Translations under genes and position numbers: made by a program
The notes under the pieces: model-generated
Told to the model about the DNA's origin: nothing
Databases searched by the model: none
Seen by the model: the letters and a program-made list of their open reading frames with translations, nothing else
Shown: positions 17,258-26,481 of the stretch, piece after piece
How the letters are laid out: each line of letters begins with the position of its first letter
Numbering within the stretch: position 1 is the first letter of the stretch
Assembly: GCF_005048265.1 (NCBI RefSeq)
Contig: NZ_SUNH01000020.1
Span: 1 to 64,000, forward strand
Length of the DNA: 64,000 bases
Reading direction: 5' to 3'
Origin: Paracoccus hibiscisoli
GTDB taxonomy: Bacteria > Pseudomonadota > Alphaproteobacteria > Rhodobacterales > Rhodobacteraceae

Positions 17258-18273
17258 TGCGGCGCGCGGTCACCGCCTTGGGGCTGGCCCTGCTGCTGGC
17301 CGCCTGCGACAGCCCGACCCCCGGCGACACCCCCGAGGCCCCCCGCCCCGACCCGCGCCCCGAGGTTGTGGAGGAGCCCGCCGATCCGCAGGCCGAGCTG
17401 CGCCGCGCCCGCGCGGAACGCAACCGCGCCGCCAACGAGGCCGCGCGCCAGGCCAGCGCGACCCCCAGCCCGGCCAGCCGGACGCAGCGCGATTTCTATG
17501 CCGCTGCCGAACGGCGCCTGGTCGCGCAGGGCCGCCTGCGCCGCGACCGCGTGCCGATGGACGCGCCCATCGATGCCGAGACCCTGACCCGCAACTTTGT
17601 CGCCATCGCGCTGCGCGACGAATACAGCCAGACCAGCGGCGGGCTGGTGGCGCAATCGCGCGCCGCGCCGCTGCGCCGCTGGCGCGCGCCGGTGCGGATG
17701 CAGCTGGAATTCGGCGCCTCGACCGACATGGCCGCGCGCCCGGCCTGGCGCTCGGAGGTGGCGGATTTCGCGGGGCAGCTGGCCTCGGTCACGCGCCATC
17801 CGGTGTCGCTGACCGCCGAAGGGGGCAACTTCACCATTTTGGTCCTGACCGAGGATGAGCGTCGCGCCATCGGCCCCCGGCTGGCGCAGCTGGTGCCGGG
17901 GATCCCGGCGCAGGACGTGGCCATCATGACCGACCTGCCGCCCGCGATCACCTGCGCGGTCTTTGCCTATTCGCAGGGGTCCGCCTCCGATTACGCCCGC
18001 GCCGTGGCCGTGATCCGGGCCGAGCTGCCGCCGCTGCTGCGCACGTCCTGCATCCATGAGGAGCTGGCGCAGGGCATGGGTCTGGCCAATGACAGCCCCG
18101 CCGCGCGCCCGTCGATCTTCAACGACGACGAGGAATTTGCGCTGCTGACCCGGCACGATGAGCTGCTGCTGCAGATCCTGTACGATCCGCGCCTGCGTCC
18201 CGGCATGACCGAGGCCGAGGCCGCCCCCATCGTCCGCCAGATCGCCACCGAGCTGTTGGGCGAGAGCGCTTGA
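17257..18273 (+). CDS. DUF2927 domain lipoprotein
   Basis: This 338-residue predicted lipoprotein has the lipobox LLLAAC with C17, followed by a Pro/Asp/Glu-rich linker to about 75 and an extended DUF2927-like domain (about 110-330). Characteristic segments are RDEYSQTSGGLVAQS, CAVFAYSQGS and SCIHEELAQGMGLANDS with PSIFNDDEEFALLTRHDELLLQILYD (quoted in parts: PSIFNDDEEFALL, HDELLLQILYD). The family sometimes resembles metalloprotease-like folds (the HEE motif), but activity is unknown. Its ATG overlaps the telA stop by one base (TGATG). The context implies an envelope partner of TelA. Confidence 0.82.
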   Translation: MRRAVTALGLALLLAACDSPTPGDTPEAPRPDPRPEVVEEPADPQAELRRARAERNRAANEAARQASATPSPASRTQRDFYAAAERRLVAQGRLRRDRVPMDAPIDAETLTRNFVAIALRDEYSQTSGGLVAQSRAAPLRRWRAPVRMQLEFGASTDMAARPAWRSEVADFAGQLASVTRHPVSLTAEGGNFTILVLTEDERRAIGPRLAQLVPGIPAQDVAIMTDLPPAITCAVFAYSQGSASDYARAVAVIRAELPPLLRTSCIHEELAQGMGLANDSPAARPSIFNDDEEFALLTRHDELLLQILYDPRLRPGMTEAEAAPIVRQIATELLGESA

Positions 18274-18324
18274 TCCACCCCCCGGCCCGCCCCTAGAAAG
18301 GGGCGAGGTCAGCGGGAGGCACCT

Positions 18325-19416
18325 ATGTCCATCTTCGACATCCTGGGCGGCGAATTCATCGAGGTCATCGAGTGGACGGCCGACAGCCGCGACACGATGG
18401 TCTGGCGCTTTGAGACCGTCGGGCGCGCGATCAAGTATGGCGCCAAGCTGACCGTCCGCGAAGGTCAGGCGGCGGTCTTTGTCCATGAGGGGCAGCTGGC
18501 CGATGTGTTCGGGCCGGGCCTATATATGCTGGAGACGAACAACCTGCCGGTGATGACCCGGCTGCAGCATTGGGACCACGGTTTCCGCAGCCCGTTCAAG
18601 TCCGAGGTCTATTTCGTCAACACGACCCGGTTCAACGACCTGAAATGGGGCACCCGCAACCCGATCATCGCGCGTGACCCGGAATTCGGCCCCGTGCGCC
18701 TGCGCGCCTTCGGGACCTATTCGATGCGGGTCAGCGACCCCGCACGCTTCATGTCCGAGATCGTCGGCACCGACGGCGATTTCACCCGCGACGACATCAC
18801 CTATCAGATCCGCAACGTGATCGTGCAGGAGTTCTCGCGCGCGATTGCCGCGTCGAACATCCCGGTTCTGGACATGGCGGCCAATACCGACCAGCTGGGC
18901 CGCTTGGTCGCCAAGGCCATTGCCCCGGTGATCGAGGCTTACGGGTTGATCCTGCCCGAGTTCTACATCGAGAATATCAGCCTGCCCTCCGAGGTCGAGG
19001 CGATGCTGGACAAGCGCACCAGCATGGGAATCATCGGCGATCTGGACCGGTTCGGCCAATATGCCGCCTCGGAGGCGATGCTGTCGGCGGCCCGGAACGA
19101 AGGTGGGGCGGGCGCGGGCATGGGCGCCGCGATGGGGGCCGCCATGGGCGCCACCATGCGCGGGCCCTGGGGCGCGGCCCCGCAGGCGGCGCCCCCGCCT
19201 TTGCCCGCCGCCGACGGCCCGCGCTGGCATGTGGCCATCGACGGCGCGGCCTCGGGGCCCTTCGCGCAATCCGACCTGCAGCGCCTGGTGGCCGAGGGTC
19301 GCCTGACCCGCGCCACGCTGGTCTGGACCGAGGGGCAGGACGGCTGGCAGGAGGCCGGACAGATCGCCGCGCTGGCCGACATCCTGGGTGCCACTCCGCC
19401 GCCCCTGCCCCGCTGA
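18325..19416 (+). CDS. SPFH domain protein with C-terminal GYF_2 domain (YdjI-like)
   Basis: This 363-residue protein has an SPFH/stomatin-like domain of the YdjI (virion-core-protein-like) type at about 25-250, with the segments KYGAKLTVREGQAAVFVHEG, VFGPGLYMLETNNLPV and RAFGTYSMRVSDP. A Gly/Ala/Met-rich linker follows (about 265-290: GAGMGAAMGAAMGATMRG), then a GYF_2-type domain (about 300-350) with WHVAIDGAASGPFAQSDL. No obvious transmembrane helix is present, so it is probably membrane-peripheral. The third gene of the TelA operon, it has a strong GGGAGG ribosome-binding site. A membrane-scaffold role is inferred. Confidence 0.85.
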   Translation: MSIFDILGGEFIEVIEWTADSRDTMVWRFETVGRAIKYGAKLTVREGQAAVFVHEGQLADVFGPGLYMLETNNLPVMTRLQHWDHGFRSPFKSEVYFVNTTRFNDLKWGTRNPIIARDPEFGPVRLRAFGTYSMRVSDPARFMSEIVGTDGDFTRDDITYQIRNVIVQEFSRAIAASNIPVLDMAANTDQLGRLVAKAIAPVIEAYGLILPEFYIENISLPSEVEAMLDKRTSMGIIGDLDRFGQYAASEAMLSAARNEGGAGAGMGAAMGAAMGATMRGPWGAAPQAAPPPLPAADGPRWHVAIDGAASGPFAQSDLQRLVAEGRLTRATLVWTEGQDGWQEAGQIAALADILGATPPPLPR

Positions 19417-19423
19417 GGCCCGC

Positions 19424-20590
19424 ATGATCCCGGCCGAGCACCGCTTTCCCTGCGGACAATGCGGGGCCAGCCTGACCTTTCGCCCCGGCCAGCAACAGCT
19501 GGTCTGCGACTGGTGCGGCCACAGTCAGACCATCGGCCCCGGCCCCGCCCGCGCGCCGGGACGGCAGGCCGATGACAGCGGCACCGACGCCGCGGTGCAA
19601 TGGGCCGAAGGGCCGCGCCCCGCTGGCGCCGCGCTGCGCGAGATCCCCCTGGCCGAGGGGCTGGACCTCTATCGCGGGGCGGCGGATATCGTGCAGACCG
19701 TGCGCACCCTGTCCTGCCCCAATTGCGGGGCGCAGGTCGATCTGGATGCCGATCACCACGCCAGCGCCTGCCCGTTCTGCGCCACCCCGGTCGTCACCGA
19801 TACCGGCCCCACGCGGCGCATCCGGCCACAGGGCGTGATGCCCTTTGCGCTGACCGAGGCTGAGGCCCGCGCGGCCATGACCGATTGGCTGGGCAGCCTG
19901 TGGTTCGCGCCCTCGGGGCTGACCGCCTATGCGCGCAAGGACCGGCGGCTGACAGGGGTCTATTCGCCCTTCTGGACCTTCGATGCCGACACGACCTCCC
20001 GCTATCGCGGCCAGCGGGGCGATGCCTATTACGTCACGGTGCAAAGCACCCAGACCGTGAACGGCCGGAGGCAGACGGTCAGCCGCCAGGAACGCCGCAT
20101 TCGCTGGACGCCGGTGTCGGGCCAGGTCGCGCGCCAGTTCAACGATGTGCTGATCCCCGCATCCACCGCCTTGCCGCCGCGTTTCTCCGAGGCGATGAAG
20201 CCCTGGGACCTGTCGGCGGTGGTGGCCTATGACCCCGGCTTCCTGTCGGGCTTCGAGGCCGAGGGCTATACCGTCGCCCTAGCCGACGGGCACGAGGCCG
20301 CCCGCCAGCAGATGGCCCAGATCATCCAGCAGGACGCCCGCCGCAGCATCGGCGGCGCCGAACAGCGCGTGGACCATGTCGACAGCCGCTTTGCCAACGA
20401 GACGTTCAAGCATGTGCTGCTGCCGATCTGGTCGGCGGCCTATCGCTATAACGGCAACAGCTATCGCTTTGTCGTCAACGGCCAGACCGGCAAGGTCATG
20501 GGAGAGCGTCCGTACTCGGCCTGGAAAATCGCGGGTGCCGTGGCCGTGGCACTGGTAGCGGTAGCAGCCATCCTGTATCTGACGCAGTAG
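19424..20590 (+). CDS. Double zinc-ribbon protein with C-terminal membrane anchor (YdjG-like)
   Basis: This 388-residue protein has two zinc ribbons: C10-x2-C13/C28-x2-C31 and C98-x2-C101/C116-x2-C119. The central region has RIRPQGVMPFALTEAEARAA, WLGSLWFAP and LTGVYSPFWTFDADT, shared with proteins often mislabelled PriA-like helicases and with Bacillus YdjG. A single hydrophobic helix near the C-terminus (about 365-387) anchors it. It begins 7 bp after the SPFH stop. There is no helicase motif, so that label should be avoided. It likely acts at the membrane with the SPFH protein. Confidence 0.83.
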   Translation: MIPAEHRFPCGQCGASLTFRPGQQQLVCDWCGHSQTIGPGPARAPGRQADDSGTDAAVQWAEGPRPAGAALREIPLAEGLDLYRGAADIVQTVRTLSCPNCGAQVDLDADHHASACPFCATPVVTDTGPTRRIRPQGVMPFALTEAEARAAMTDWLGSLWFAPSGLTAYARKDRRLTGVYSPFWTFDADTTSRYRGQRGDAYYVTVQSTQTVNGRRQTVSRQERRIRWTPVSGQVARQFNDVLIPASTALPPRFSEAMKPWDLSAVVAYDPGFLSGFEAEGYTVALADGHEAARQQMAQIIQQDARRSIGGAEQRVDHVDSRFANETFKHVLLPIWSAAYRYNGNSYRFVVNGQTGKVMGERPYSAWKIAGAVAVALVAVAAILYLTQ

Positions 20591-20614
20591 GGCCGAACCA
20601 AAGGGGGACCGACC

Positions 20615-21526
20615 ATGATCCTGTGCGCAGGCGAATCGCTGATCGACATGGTGCCAGCCGACGGCACCTTCCGGCCCCTGGCGGGCGGCGCGGTCTATAA
20701 CACCGCCATCGCGCTTGGGCGGTTGGGCCAGCGGACGGGCTATCTGTGGCCCATCAGCCGCGACCCCTTCGGCGACCAGATCCTGCGCCCGCTGGCCGAG
20801 GCCGGGGTGAACACCGACCTCTGCCCGCGCACCGACCGGCTGACCACGCTGGCGCTGGTGACCCTGACCAACGGAGAGGCGCGCTATTCCTTCTATGACG
20901 AGGGCTCGGCCGGGCGGATGCTGCATGCGGACGATATCGGGCCGCTGCCCGAGACGGTGACGGCACTGTTCGCGGGCGGCATCAGCTTGGTGCCCGACCC
21001 CTGCGGCGCAACGATCGAAGGTCTGATCGCGCAGCATCACGACCGCTTGCCGGTGATGATCGACCCGAACATCCGGCCGTTCTTCATCACCGATGCCGGG
21101 GCCTATCGCGCGCGTCTGGCGCGGCTGCTGCCGATGGCCGATATCGTCAAGCTGTCAGCGGATGACCTGGAATGGCTTTATCCCGACCTGTCCCCCGAGG
21201 ACGCCGCCCGCGCGGTGCTGCAGACCGGCCCGCGGCTGGTCCTGCAGACCGGAGGGGAAGCCGGCGCCAAGGCCATCTGGGCCGGAGAGACCGTCCACGC
21301 CCCCGCCGTGCGCACCACGGTCGCCGACACGATCGGCGCAGGCGACACGTTCAACGCGGGCGTGCTGGCCTCGCTGGACCGCCAAGGCCTGCTGTCCAAG
21401 GACGCCATCGCGGCGATCACCCCCGACCAGATCCGCGCCGCCCTGACGCTTGGCGCGCAGGCGGCGGCGGTCACGGTGTCCCGCCCCGGCGCGAACCCGC
21501 CCTGGGCGCACGAAGTGCCCACCTGA
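20615..21526 (+). CDS. PfkB family carbohydrate kinase (fructokinase-like)
   Basis: This 303-residue ribokinase-fold sugar kinase carries the N-terminal GG hinge (FRPLAGGAVYNTAIALGRLG) and the C-terminal anion-hole motif DTIGAGDTFNAGVLA with the catalytic base D244. Fructokinase or 2-keto-3-deoxygluconate kinase are the closest types; I cannot decide between them. It starts 24 bp after the zinc-ribbon gene with AAAGGGGGA upstream, so it may be transcribed with that operon, although a functional link is not obvious. Confidence 0.87.
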   Translation: MILCAGESLIDMVPADGTFRPLAGGAVYNTAIALGRLGQRTGYLWPISRDPFGDQILRPLAEAGVNTDLCPRTDRLTTLALVTLTNGEARYSFYDEGSAGRMLHADDIGPLPETVTALFAGGISLVPDPCGATIEGLIAQHHDRLPVMIDPNIRPFFITDAGAYRARLARLLPMADIVKLSADDLEWLYPDLSPEDAARAVLQTGPRLVLQTGGEAGAKAIWAGETVHAPAVRTTVADTIGAGDTFNAGVLASLDRQGLLSKDAIAAITPDQIRAALTLGAQAAAVTVSRPGANPPWAHEVPT

Positions 21527-21539
21527 CGTTCAGGAGGGT

Positions 21540-21564
21540 CCGGGAGGGGCGAAGCGCCTCCCGG
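21540..21564. terminator. Hairpin between sugar kinase and hflX
   Basis: CCGGGAGG/CCTCCCGG with a 9-nt interior forms an 8-bp stem 14 bp after the kinase stop, in a gap between convergent genes. No T-run is present. Confidence 0.55.
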
Positions 21565-21654
21565 CGGGGGGTCGGCCGGCGGGTCGCCACCGGTTCGAGA
21601 GCCGGCGGCCGACGGGGGCTGGCCCCCCGCCTTCCGTCGCGGGACGCAAATGGC

Positions 21655-23046
21655 TCAGTCCGCCGGATGCCACCCACCGCTGCGCGGCTCGTCAGGTTCG
21701 TCGTCCGCCTCGATCTCTTCGGCGGTGCCGGTAAAGGCCTCGAAGGCGCCCTTCTGCCGCGCGGTCCAGCGCAGGTCCAGGTGCAGCCCGTCCTCTCCCG
21801 CCGCCTCGCGCTCGACCACGCCGGCCTCGTGCAGCCAGGCGCGGCTGCGGCCATCGGCAAAGTCCAGCACGACGTGACCCTCGACACGCGGCTCGTCCAG
21901 AACGTCGCCCAGTTGGCGGTCTATGGCGGCGATCAGATCGTCCAGCCCCTCGCCCGACAGGGCGCTGACCGCCTGCACGCCCTCGGTGCGGGCATCGGTG
22001 CGGCGCAGGGCGGCGCGGGTGTCGTCGCCCAGAGCGTCGATCTTGTTCCAGACCTCGATGGCGGCCACGTCGTCATCCACGCCCAGACTGTCCAGGATCG
22101 CGGCCACGTCATGGGCCTGCTCCTCGGTCTCGGGGTGGCTGATGTCGCGGACATGCAGGATCAGGTCGGCCTCCAGAACCTCCTCCAGCGTGGCGCGGAA
22201 GGCCGCGACCAGCTCGGTCGGCAGGTCACTGATGAAGCCCACGGTATCCGACAGGATGATCCGCCGCCCCGATCCACCCTCGCCCGCATCGGGCAGCTTG
22301 ATGGCGCGCATGGTCGGGTCCAGGGTCGCGAACAGCATGTCCTTGACGAACACGTCCGCGCCGGTCAACCGGTTGAACAGCGTCGATTTTCCGGCGTTGG
22401 TATAGCCCACCAGCGCGACGATGGGATAGGGCACCTTGGCACGCGCCGCGCGGTGCAGGGTGCGGGTCTTGACCACGCGCTCCAGCTGGCGGCGCAGGCG
22501 GGTCATCTGTTCGTCGATGGCGCGGCGGTCGGCCTCGATCTGCGTCTCGCCGGGACCACCGACGAAGCCAAGGCCACCGCGCTGACGCTCCAGGTGGGTC
22601 CAGGCGCGCACCAGGCGCGTGCGCTGATAGGACAGCGCGGCCAGCTCGACCTGCAGCACGCCCTCACGGGTGCGGGCGCGGTCGGCGAAAATCTCCAGGA
22701 TCAGCCCGGTCCGGTCCAGAAGCTTGACGCCCCAATCCTTTTCCAGGTTGCGCTGCTGCACCGGGGTCACGGGGCCGTCGACCAGAACCAGCTCGACCTC
22801 AAGGGCCTCCAGGCGTTCCTTGATCTCGGCCAGCTTGCCCTTGCCGAACAGCTTGCCCGGGTTCGGCTCGCGCAGGTTCGCCACCTCGGAGCCGACCATC
22901 TCGATGCCCGGCAGGGCCAGCGCCAGCGACACGGCCTCGGCCAGCGAATGCTCGGGCTGGCGGCGTTGCGTGCGGGCACGGCCCAGATCGGGGTGGATCA
23001 CATAGGCCCGGGTCGGGCTGGCCGCGGTCTCCGTCAGTTCTGCCAA
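21655..23046 (-). CDS. hflX: GTPase HflX
   Basis: This Obg-like ribosome-associated GTPase splits stalled ribosomes. The N-terminal HflX domain has the GKLFGKGKLAEIKERLE region and RTREGVLQVELAALSYQRTRL with GGLGFVGGPGETQIEADRR. The G domain has Walker A GYTNAGKSTLFNRL, the LDPTMR switch and DTVGFI, then NKID. It lies directly downstream of hfq, as in many proteobacteria. No ATG starts the conserved region: a TTG at 23046 (LAELTETAASPTRAYV) overlaps the hfq stop region and is my choice. The longer ATG frame at 23106 would overlap hfq by 59 bp. Confidence 0.9.
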   Translation of the reverse strand: MAELTETAASPTRAYVIHPDLGRARTQRRQPEHSLAEAVSLALALPGIEMVGSEVANLREPNPGKLFGKGKLAEIKERLEALEVELVLVDGPVTPVQQRNLEKDWGVKLLDRTGLILEIFADRARTREGVLQVELAALSYQRTRLVRAWTHLERQRGGLGFVGGPGETQIEADRRAIDEQMTRLRRQLERVVKTRTLHRAARAKVPYPIVALVGYTNAGKSTLFNRLTGADVFVKDMLFATLDPTMRAIKLPDAGEGGSGRRIILSDTVGFISDLPTELVAAFRATLEEVLEADLILHVRDISHPETEEQAHDVAAILDSLGVDDDVAAIEVWNKIDALGDDTRAALRRTDARTEGVQAVSALSGEGLDDLIAAIDRQLGDVLDEPRVEGHVVLDFADGRSRAWLHEAGVVEREAAGEDGLHLDLRWTARQKGAFEAFTGTAEEIEADDEPDEPRSGGWHPAD

Positions 23047-23047
23047 A

Positions 23048-23281
23048 TCAATCGTCGCCTTCGTACAGGGTGATGGGCTGGCCCGGCATGATCGTGCTGA
23101 TCGCATGCTTGTAGACCAGTTGCGACTGCCCGTCGCGGCGCAGCAGCACGCAGAAATTGTCGAACCAGGTGATCACGCCCTGCAGCTTGACGCCGTTGAT
23201 CAGGAAGATCGTGACGGGCACCTTAGCCTTGCGGACATGGTTCAGGAACGCATCCTGCAGGTTCTGCTTGTCGCCAGCCAT
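23048..23281 (-). CDS. hfq: RNA chaperone Hfq
   Basis: This 77-residue Sm-like protein forms a hexamer that pairs small RNAs with mRNAs. The Sm1 motif ([38 protein letters not shown]) and Sm2 motif ([12 protein letters not shown]) are intact, including the YKH signature. The C-terminal tail is short, as in alphaproteobacteria. The Shine-Dalgarno is weak. The gene lies 114 bp downstream of trkH in a hfq-hflX pair. Confidence 0.97.
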   Translation of the reverse strand: MAGDKQNLQDAFLNHVRKAKVPVTIFLINGVKLQGVITWFDNFCVLLRRDGQSQLVYKHAISTIMPGQPITLYEGDD

Positions 23282-23395
23282 TTGTTAATCGTCCGTTTTT
23301 CACTGTCCCTGTGATGTCAACATCTAAGCCCATGCGGCACCCCATGCAAGCTTGGCGGGATCTGCGAAGGTTGAGTGACAACATTTGGGCCACAC

Positions 23396-25027
23396 CTAGC
23401 GGCGCCAGAATTCCGGCGAAAACAGCGCCAGCACCGCCAGCGTCTCGATCCGGCCCAGGACCATGGCGCAGGCCAGCACCGCCTTGGTGAAGTCGGGCAG
23501 GCCCGACCACCCCTCCCACGGGGCCGAGGCGATGCCCGCCGTGCCCTCGAACGCGGGGGTCAGCGGGATGGCCCCGGCCAGCGGCCCCGCATTGGTCAAC
23601 GCCGCGATGGAGAGGATGGTCGCGGTCTCGAACTCGATCGGATGGATCGAGACCAGGCTGACGACCAGCGCGATCGAGATGGCGAACAGCATGAAGAAGA
23701 TGAAGGCCAGATAGGCCCCCTCGCGGCGCAGCCTGCGGGCGATGCGGCCGCCGCCCGACACGGAATGGGGGTGGATGATGCGCTCCATCTCGCGCTGGCC
23801 GTGGCGGGCCAGGGCATAGACGCGCAAGAGCTTGACGCCCCCCGCCGTGGTGGCGATGCCGCCGCCCATCATCGCCAACCCCGCCAGGATCAGCCCCGGC
23901 GCATCCAGCCCCGACCACACCCGCGCATCGGCCCATTCGACCGAGGTCCAGCCCGTGGTGGTCAGATAGGACAGGGCGCTGAACAGTCCGCCCCACATCG
24001 CGGCCAGCGCGCGCCCGATCTCGGTCAGGCCCAGGGGGTCGGGGGGCGTGGCGCGGTCGACCTCGATCGCGCCCAGGAAATGGCGCAGGAACAGCACGGC
24101 GGCGACCAGCCCCACCAGCCCCAGGGCCATGCGCAGCTCCGGGTCCTCGACCAGGCGTTCGGTCGCGCGCAGCTCGTTCCCGCCGGGCCAGAAGCGGCGC
24201 GACAGGGCCGGGATCAGGAACAGGAACACCAGCATCTCTCCGGGAATGCCCGAGGCCACGCCCGCAGGCCCGATCACCGGAGAGATCCCCGAGGTGGACA
24301 GCGTCCCCATCGCCCGGACCAGCGCCACGAAGGACGGATCGCCCAGCATCAGCAGCCCCACCCACAGCACCAGCGTCAGCCCCGCATAAAGCGGCCCGAC
24401 CTGCAGCGCGGCGCGCAACAGGCGGCGCGACGGATCGCCCAGCTGCGCGTCGAAGCCCGGGTCCGACAGGTGCAGCACCGGGCGGCGCGGATCGGCCGAA
24501 CGCGGCAGCTGTTCGTGATATTCCTTGCGGTTGTAGGGGCTGGCCATGATCTCGAACCCGCCCACGCGCAGGGGCGCCAGGATCGCCACCGCCGCGACCA
24601 GCACGAAGAACCCGCCCATCCAGCCCACCATCGCCCGCCACAGATGCAGCGGCATGGGCAGCAGGTCCGCCGAATAAAGCGACGCGCCCGTGGTGGTCAG
24701 CGACGACACCATCTCCCACCAGGCGTTGAAGAATCCGGTATCGGGCTGGCTTTCCGCAAAGGGCAGCGCCAGCAGCAGCGGCAGGATGCCATAGACGCCC
24801 ATCATCATCAGCAGAGTCTCGCGAGAGCGCTGCGGCCGGGGGTTGGCCTGGGTCGCCAGCCCGATCAGCCCGCAGAACACCAGGATCAGCAGCCCCGCGT
24901 AGAAAAAGTTGCGCGCGATGAAGGCATAGCCCGTGACCGAGGCATAGGCCGCAGGCCCCATCATCATCAGCGCCACCAGCCCCGCCAGCAGCACCAGAAG
25001 CGGAACCCGCTGAAGAAACGCGATCAT
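23396..25027 (-). CDS. trkH: Trk potassium uptake protein TrkH
   Basis: This 543-residue K+-translocating membrane subunit has about ten hydrophobic helices and four pore-loop repeats, visible as SSLTTTGASLY, GTLSTSGISP, SYLTTTGWTS and ALTNAGPLAG. These are the degenerate selectivity-filter segments of the Trk/Ktr family. It begins 12 bp after trkA ends, so the membrane and NAD-binding subunits are co-expressed. It is slightly longer than E. coli TrkH. Confidence 0.93.
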   Translation of the reverse strand: MIAFLQRVPLLVLLAGLVALMMMGPAAYASVTGYAFIARNFFYAGLLILVFCGLIGLATQANPRPQRSRETLLMMMGVYGILPLLLALPFAESQPDTGFFNAWWEMVSSLTTTGASLYSADLLPMPLHLWRAMVGWMGGFFVLVAAVAILAPLRVGGFEIMASPYNRKEYHEQLPRSADPRRPVLHLSDPGFDAQLGDPSRRLLRAALQVGPLYAGLTLVLWVGLLMLGDPSFVALVRAMGTLSTSGISPVIGPAGVASGIPGEMLVFLFLIPALSRRFWPGGNELRATERLVEDPELRMALGLVGLVAAVLFLRHFLGAIEVDRATPPDPLGLTEIGRALAAMWGGLFSALSYLTTTGWTSVEWADARVWSGLDAPGLILAGLAMMGGGIATTAGGVKLLRVYALARHGQREMERIIHPHSVSGGGRIARRLRREGAYLAFIFFMLFAISIALVVSLVSIHPIEFETATILSIAALTNAGPLAGAIPLTPAFEGTAGIASAPWEGWSGLPDFTKAVLACAMVLGRIETLAVLALFSPEFWRR

Positions 25028-25039
25028 GCCGCCCCCGCC

Positions 25040-26416
25040 CTAGAAGAAGTCGATCGAGACCTGCAGCAGGCGCTCGACCTCGGGGACGTCCTTTGTCAGG
25101 GCAAAGATCAGCACGATGTCGCCCTCGTCGATGCGGGTGTCGGCCAGAGGCTTGACCACGCGGTCGCCCTTGCGCACCGCCCCCAGCAGCGCGCCTTCGG
25201 GGAAATCGATGTCGCGCAGCGCGCGCCCGGCCATCGGGCTGGTGGACAGGACCTGCGCCTCCATCACCTCGGCCTCGGCATCGCCGATGGAATAGATGTC
25301 GCGCACCCGCCCGTGGCGGATATGGCGCAGGATCGTCGACACCGTCGTCGATCGCGGGTTGATATAGGCGTCGATGTCCAGCGCCCCCATCAGCGGCACC
25401 AGCGTGGGGTCGTTGATCAGCGCGATGGCCATCTTGGCCCCCGCCTGCTTGGCGCGGACCGAGGCCAGGATGTTCGTCTTGTCGTCGTCGGTGACGGCCA
25501 AGACGGCATCGGCCTGGGGGACGGCGGCCTCCTCCAGGATCTCGGCGGACAGGCCGTCGCCGTTCAGCACGATGGTGCGCTCCAACCGGTCGGCGGCGAA
25601 TTCGGCGCGCGCGCGGTCGCGTTCGATCAGCTTGGCGCGGATGCGGTCGGGCCGCGCCTCCAGCGCCTGCGCCACGGCCAGGCCCACATTGCCCGCGCCG
25701 ATGATGGTCACGCGCTCCTGTTTCTGGGGGGGCTTGCCAAAGATGTCCAGCGTGCGGGCCACGTCGTCGATATGGCTGAAGACATAGATCTGGTCATGCG
25801 CGAACAGCTGATCGCCCGGTTCGGGCGCGAACAGCCGCCCCTTGCGGCGCACCCCCGCGACGATGGCGCGCAGGCTGGAGAACAGCTCGGTCAGCTGGCG
25901 CAAAGGCGTGTTCAGCGCCGGGCAGTCCGCCTCCAGGTCGATCCCCAGCAGCTGGATCTTGCCGTCCATGAAGGTCTCGACATCAAAGGTCGAGGGCGCC
26001 GACAGGCGTTGCAGCGCGGCCAGCGCGACCTCTCGTTCGGGGCTGATGACCACGTCGATGGGCAGGTGTTCGGTGCGGTACAGGTCGGAATAGATCGCGT
26101 CCAGATAGGCCCCCGACCGCAGGCGCGCGATCTTGCGCGGGATGCGAAAGACCGAATGCGCGACCTGGCAGGTGACCATGTTCACCTCGTCCGAATGGGT
26201 CGCGGCGATGATCAGGTCGGCGTCGCGCGCGCCCGCCCGGTCCAGCACGTCCGGGTGGCTGGCAAAGCCGGTGACGCCCTGGACGTCCAGCGCCTCGGTC
26301 GCGCGGCGCACCAGGTCGGGGTTGTTGTCGATGACGGTGACGTCATTGCGTTCGCCCGACAGGTGGCGGGCGATCTGCCAGCCGACCTGCCCCGCCCCGC
26401 AGATGATGATCTTCAT
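25040..26416 (-). CDS. trkA: Trk system K+ uptake regulator TrkA
   Basis: This 458-residue cytoplasmic NAD(H)-binding regulator of TrkH has a duplicated RCK architecture: Rossmann motif IICGAGQVGWQIA at residues 3-15, and a second TIIGAGNVGLAVAQAL near 237, each followed by a TrkA-C domain (about 145-220 and 375-455). It lies between ntrX and trkH, the arrangement known from Rhodobacter and other alphaproteobacteria. Confidence 0.95.
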   Translation of the reverse strand: MKIIICGAGQVGWQIARHLSGERNDVTVIDNNPDLVRRATEALDVQGVTGFASHPDVLDRAGARDADLIIAATHSDEVNMVTCQVAHSVFRIPRKIARLRSGAYLDAIYSDLYRTEHLPIDVVISPEREVALAALQRLSAPSTFDVETFMDGKIQLLGIDLEADCPALNTPLRQLTELFSSLRAIVAGVRRKGRLFAPEPGDQLFAHDQIYVFSHIDDVARTLDIFGKPPQKQERVTIIGAGNVGLAVAQALEARPDRIRAKLIERDRARAEFAADRLERTIVLNGDGLSAEILEEAAVPQADAVLAVTDDDKTNILASVRAKQAGAKMAIALINDPTLVPLMGALDIDAYINPRSTTVSTILRHIRHGRVRDIYSIGDAEAEVMEAQVLSTSPMAGRALRDIDFPEGALLGAVRKGDRVVKPLADTRIDEGDIVLIFALTKDVPEVERLLQVSIDFF

Positions 26417-26481
26417 GCGTCACCCTTCTTGTCGCGCGCCCTCTTTGCCTATGCCGGGCGCGCGTCCCGTGCAAGCGTGGG

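Noticed and set aside
19424..20590. PriA-like helicase label for the zinc-ribbon protein
   Set aside because: No Walker or helicase motifs; only zinc ribbons and a membrane helix are visible.
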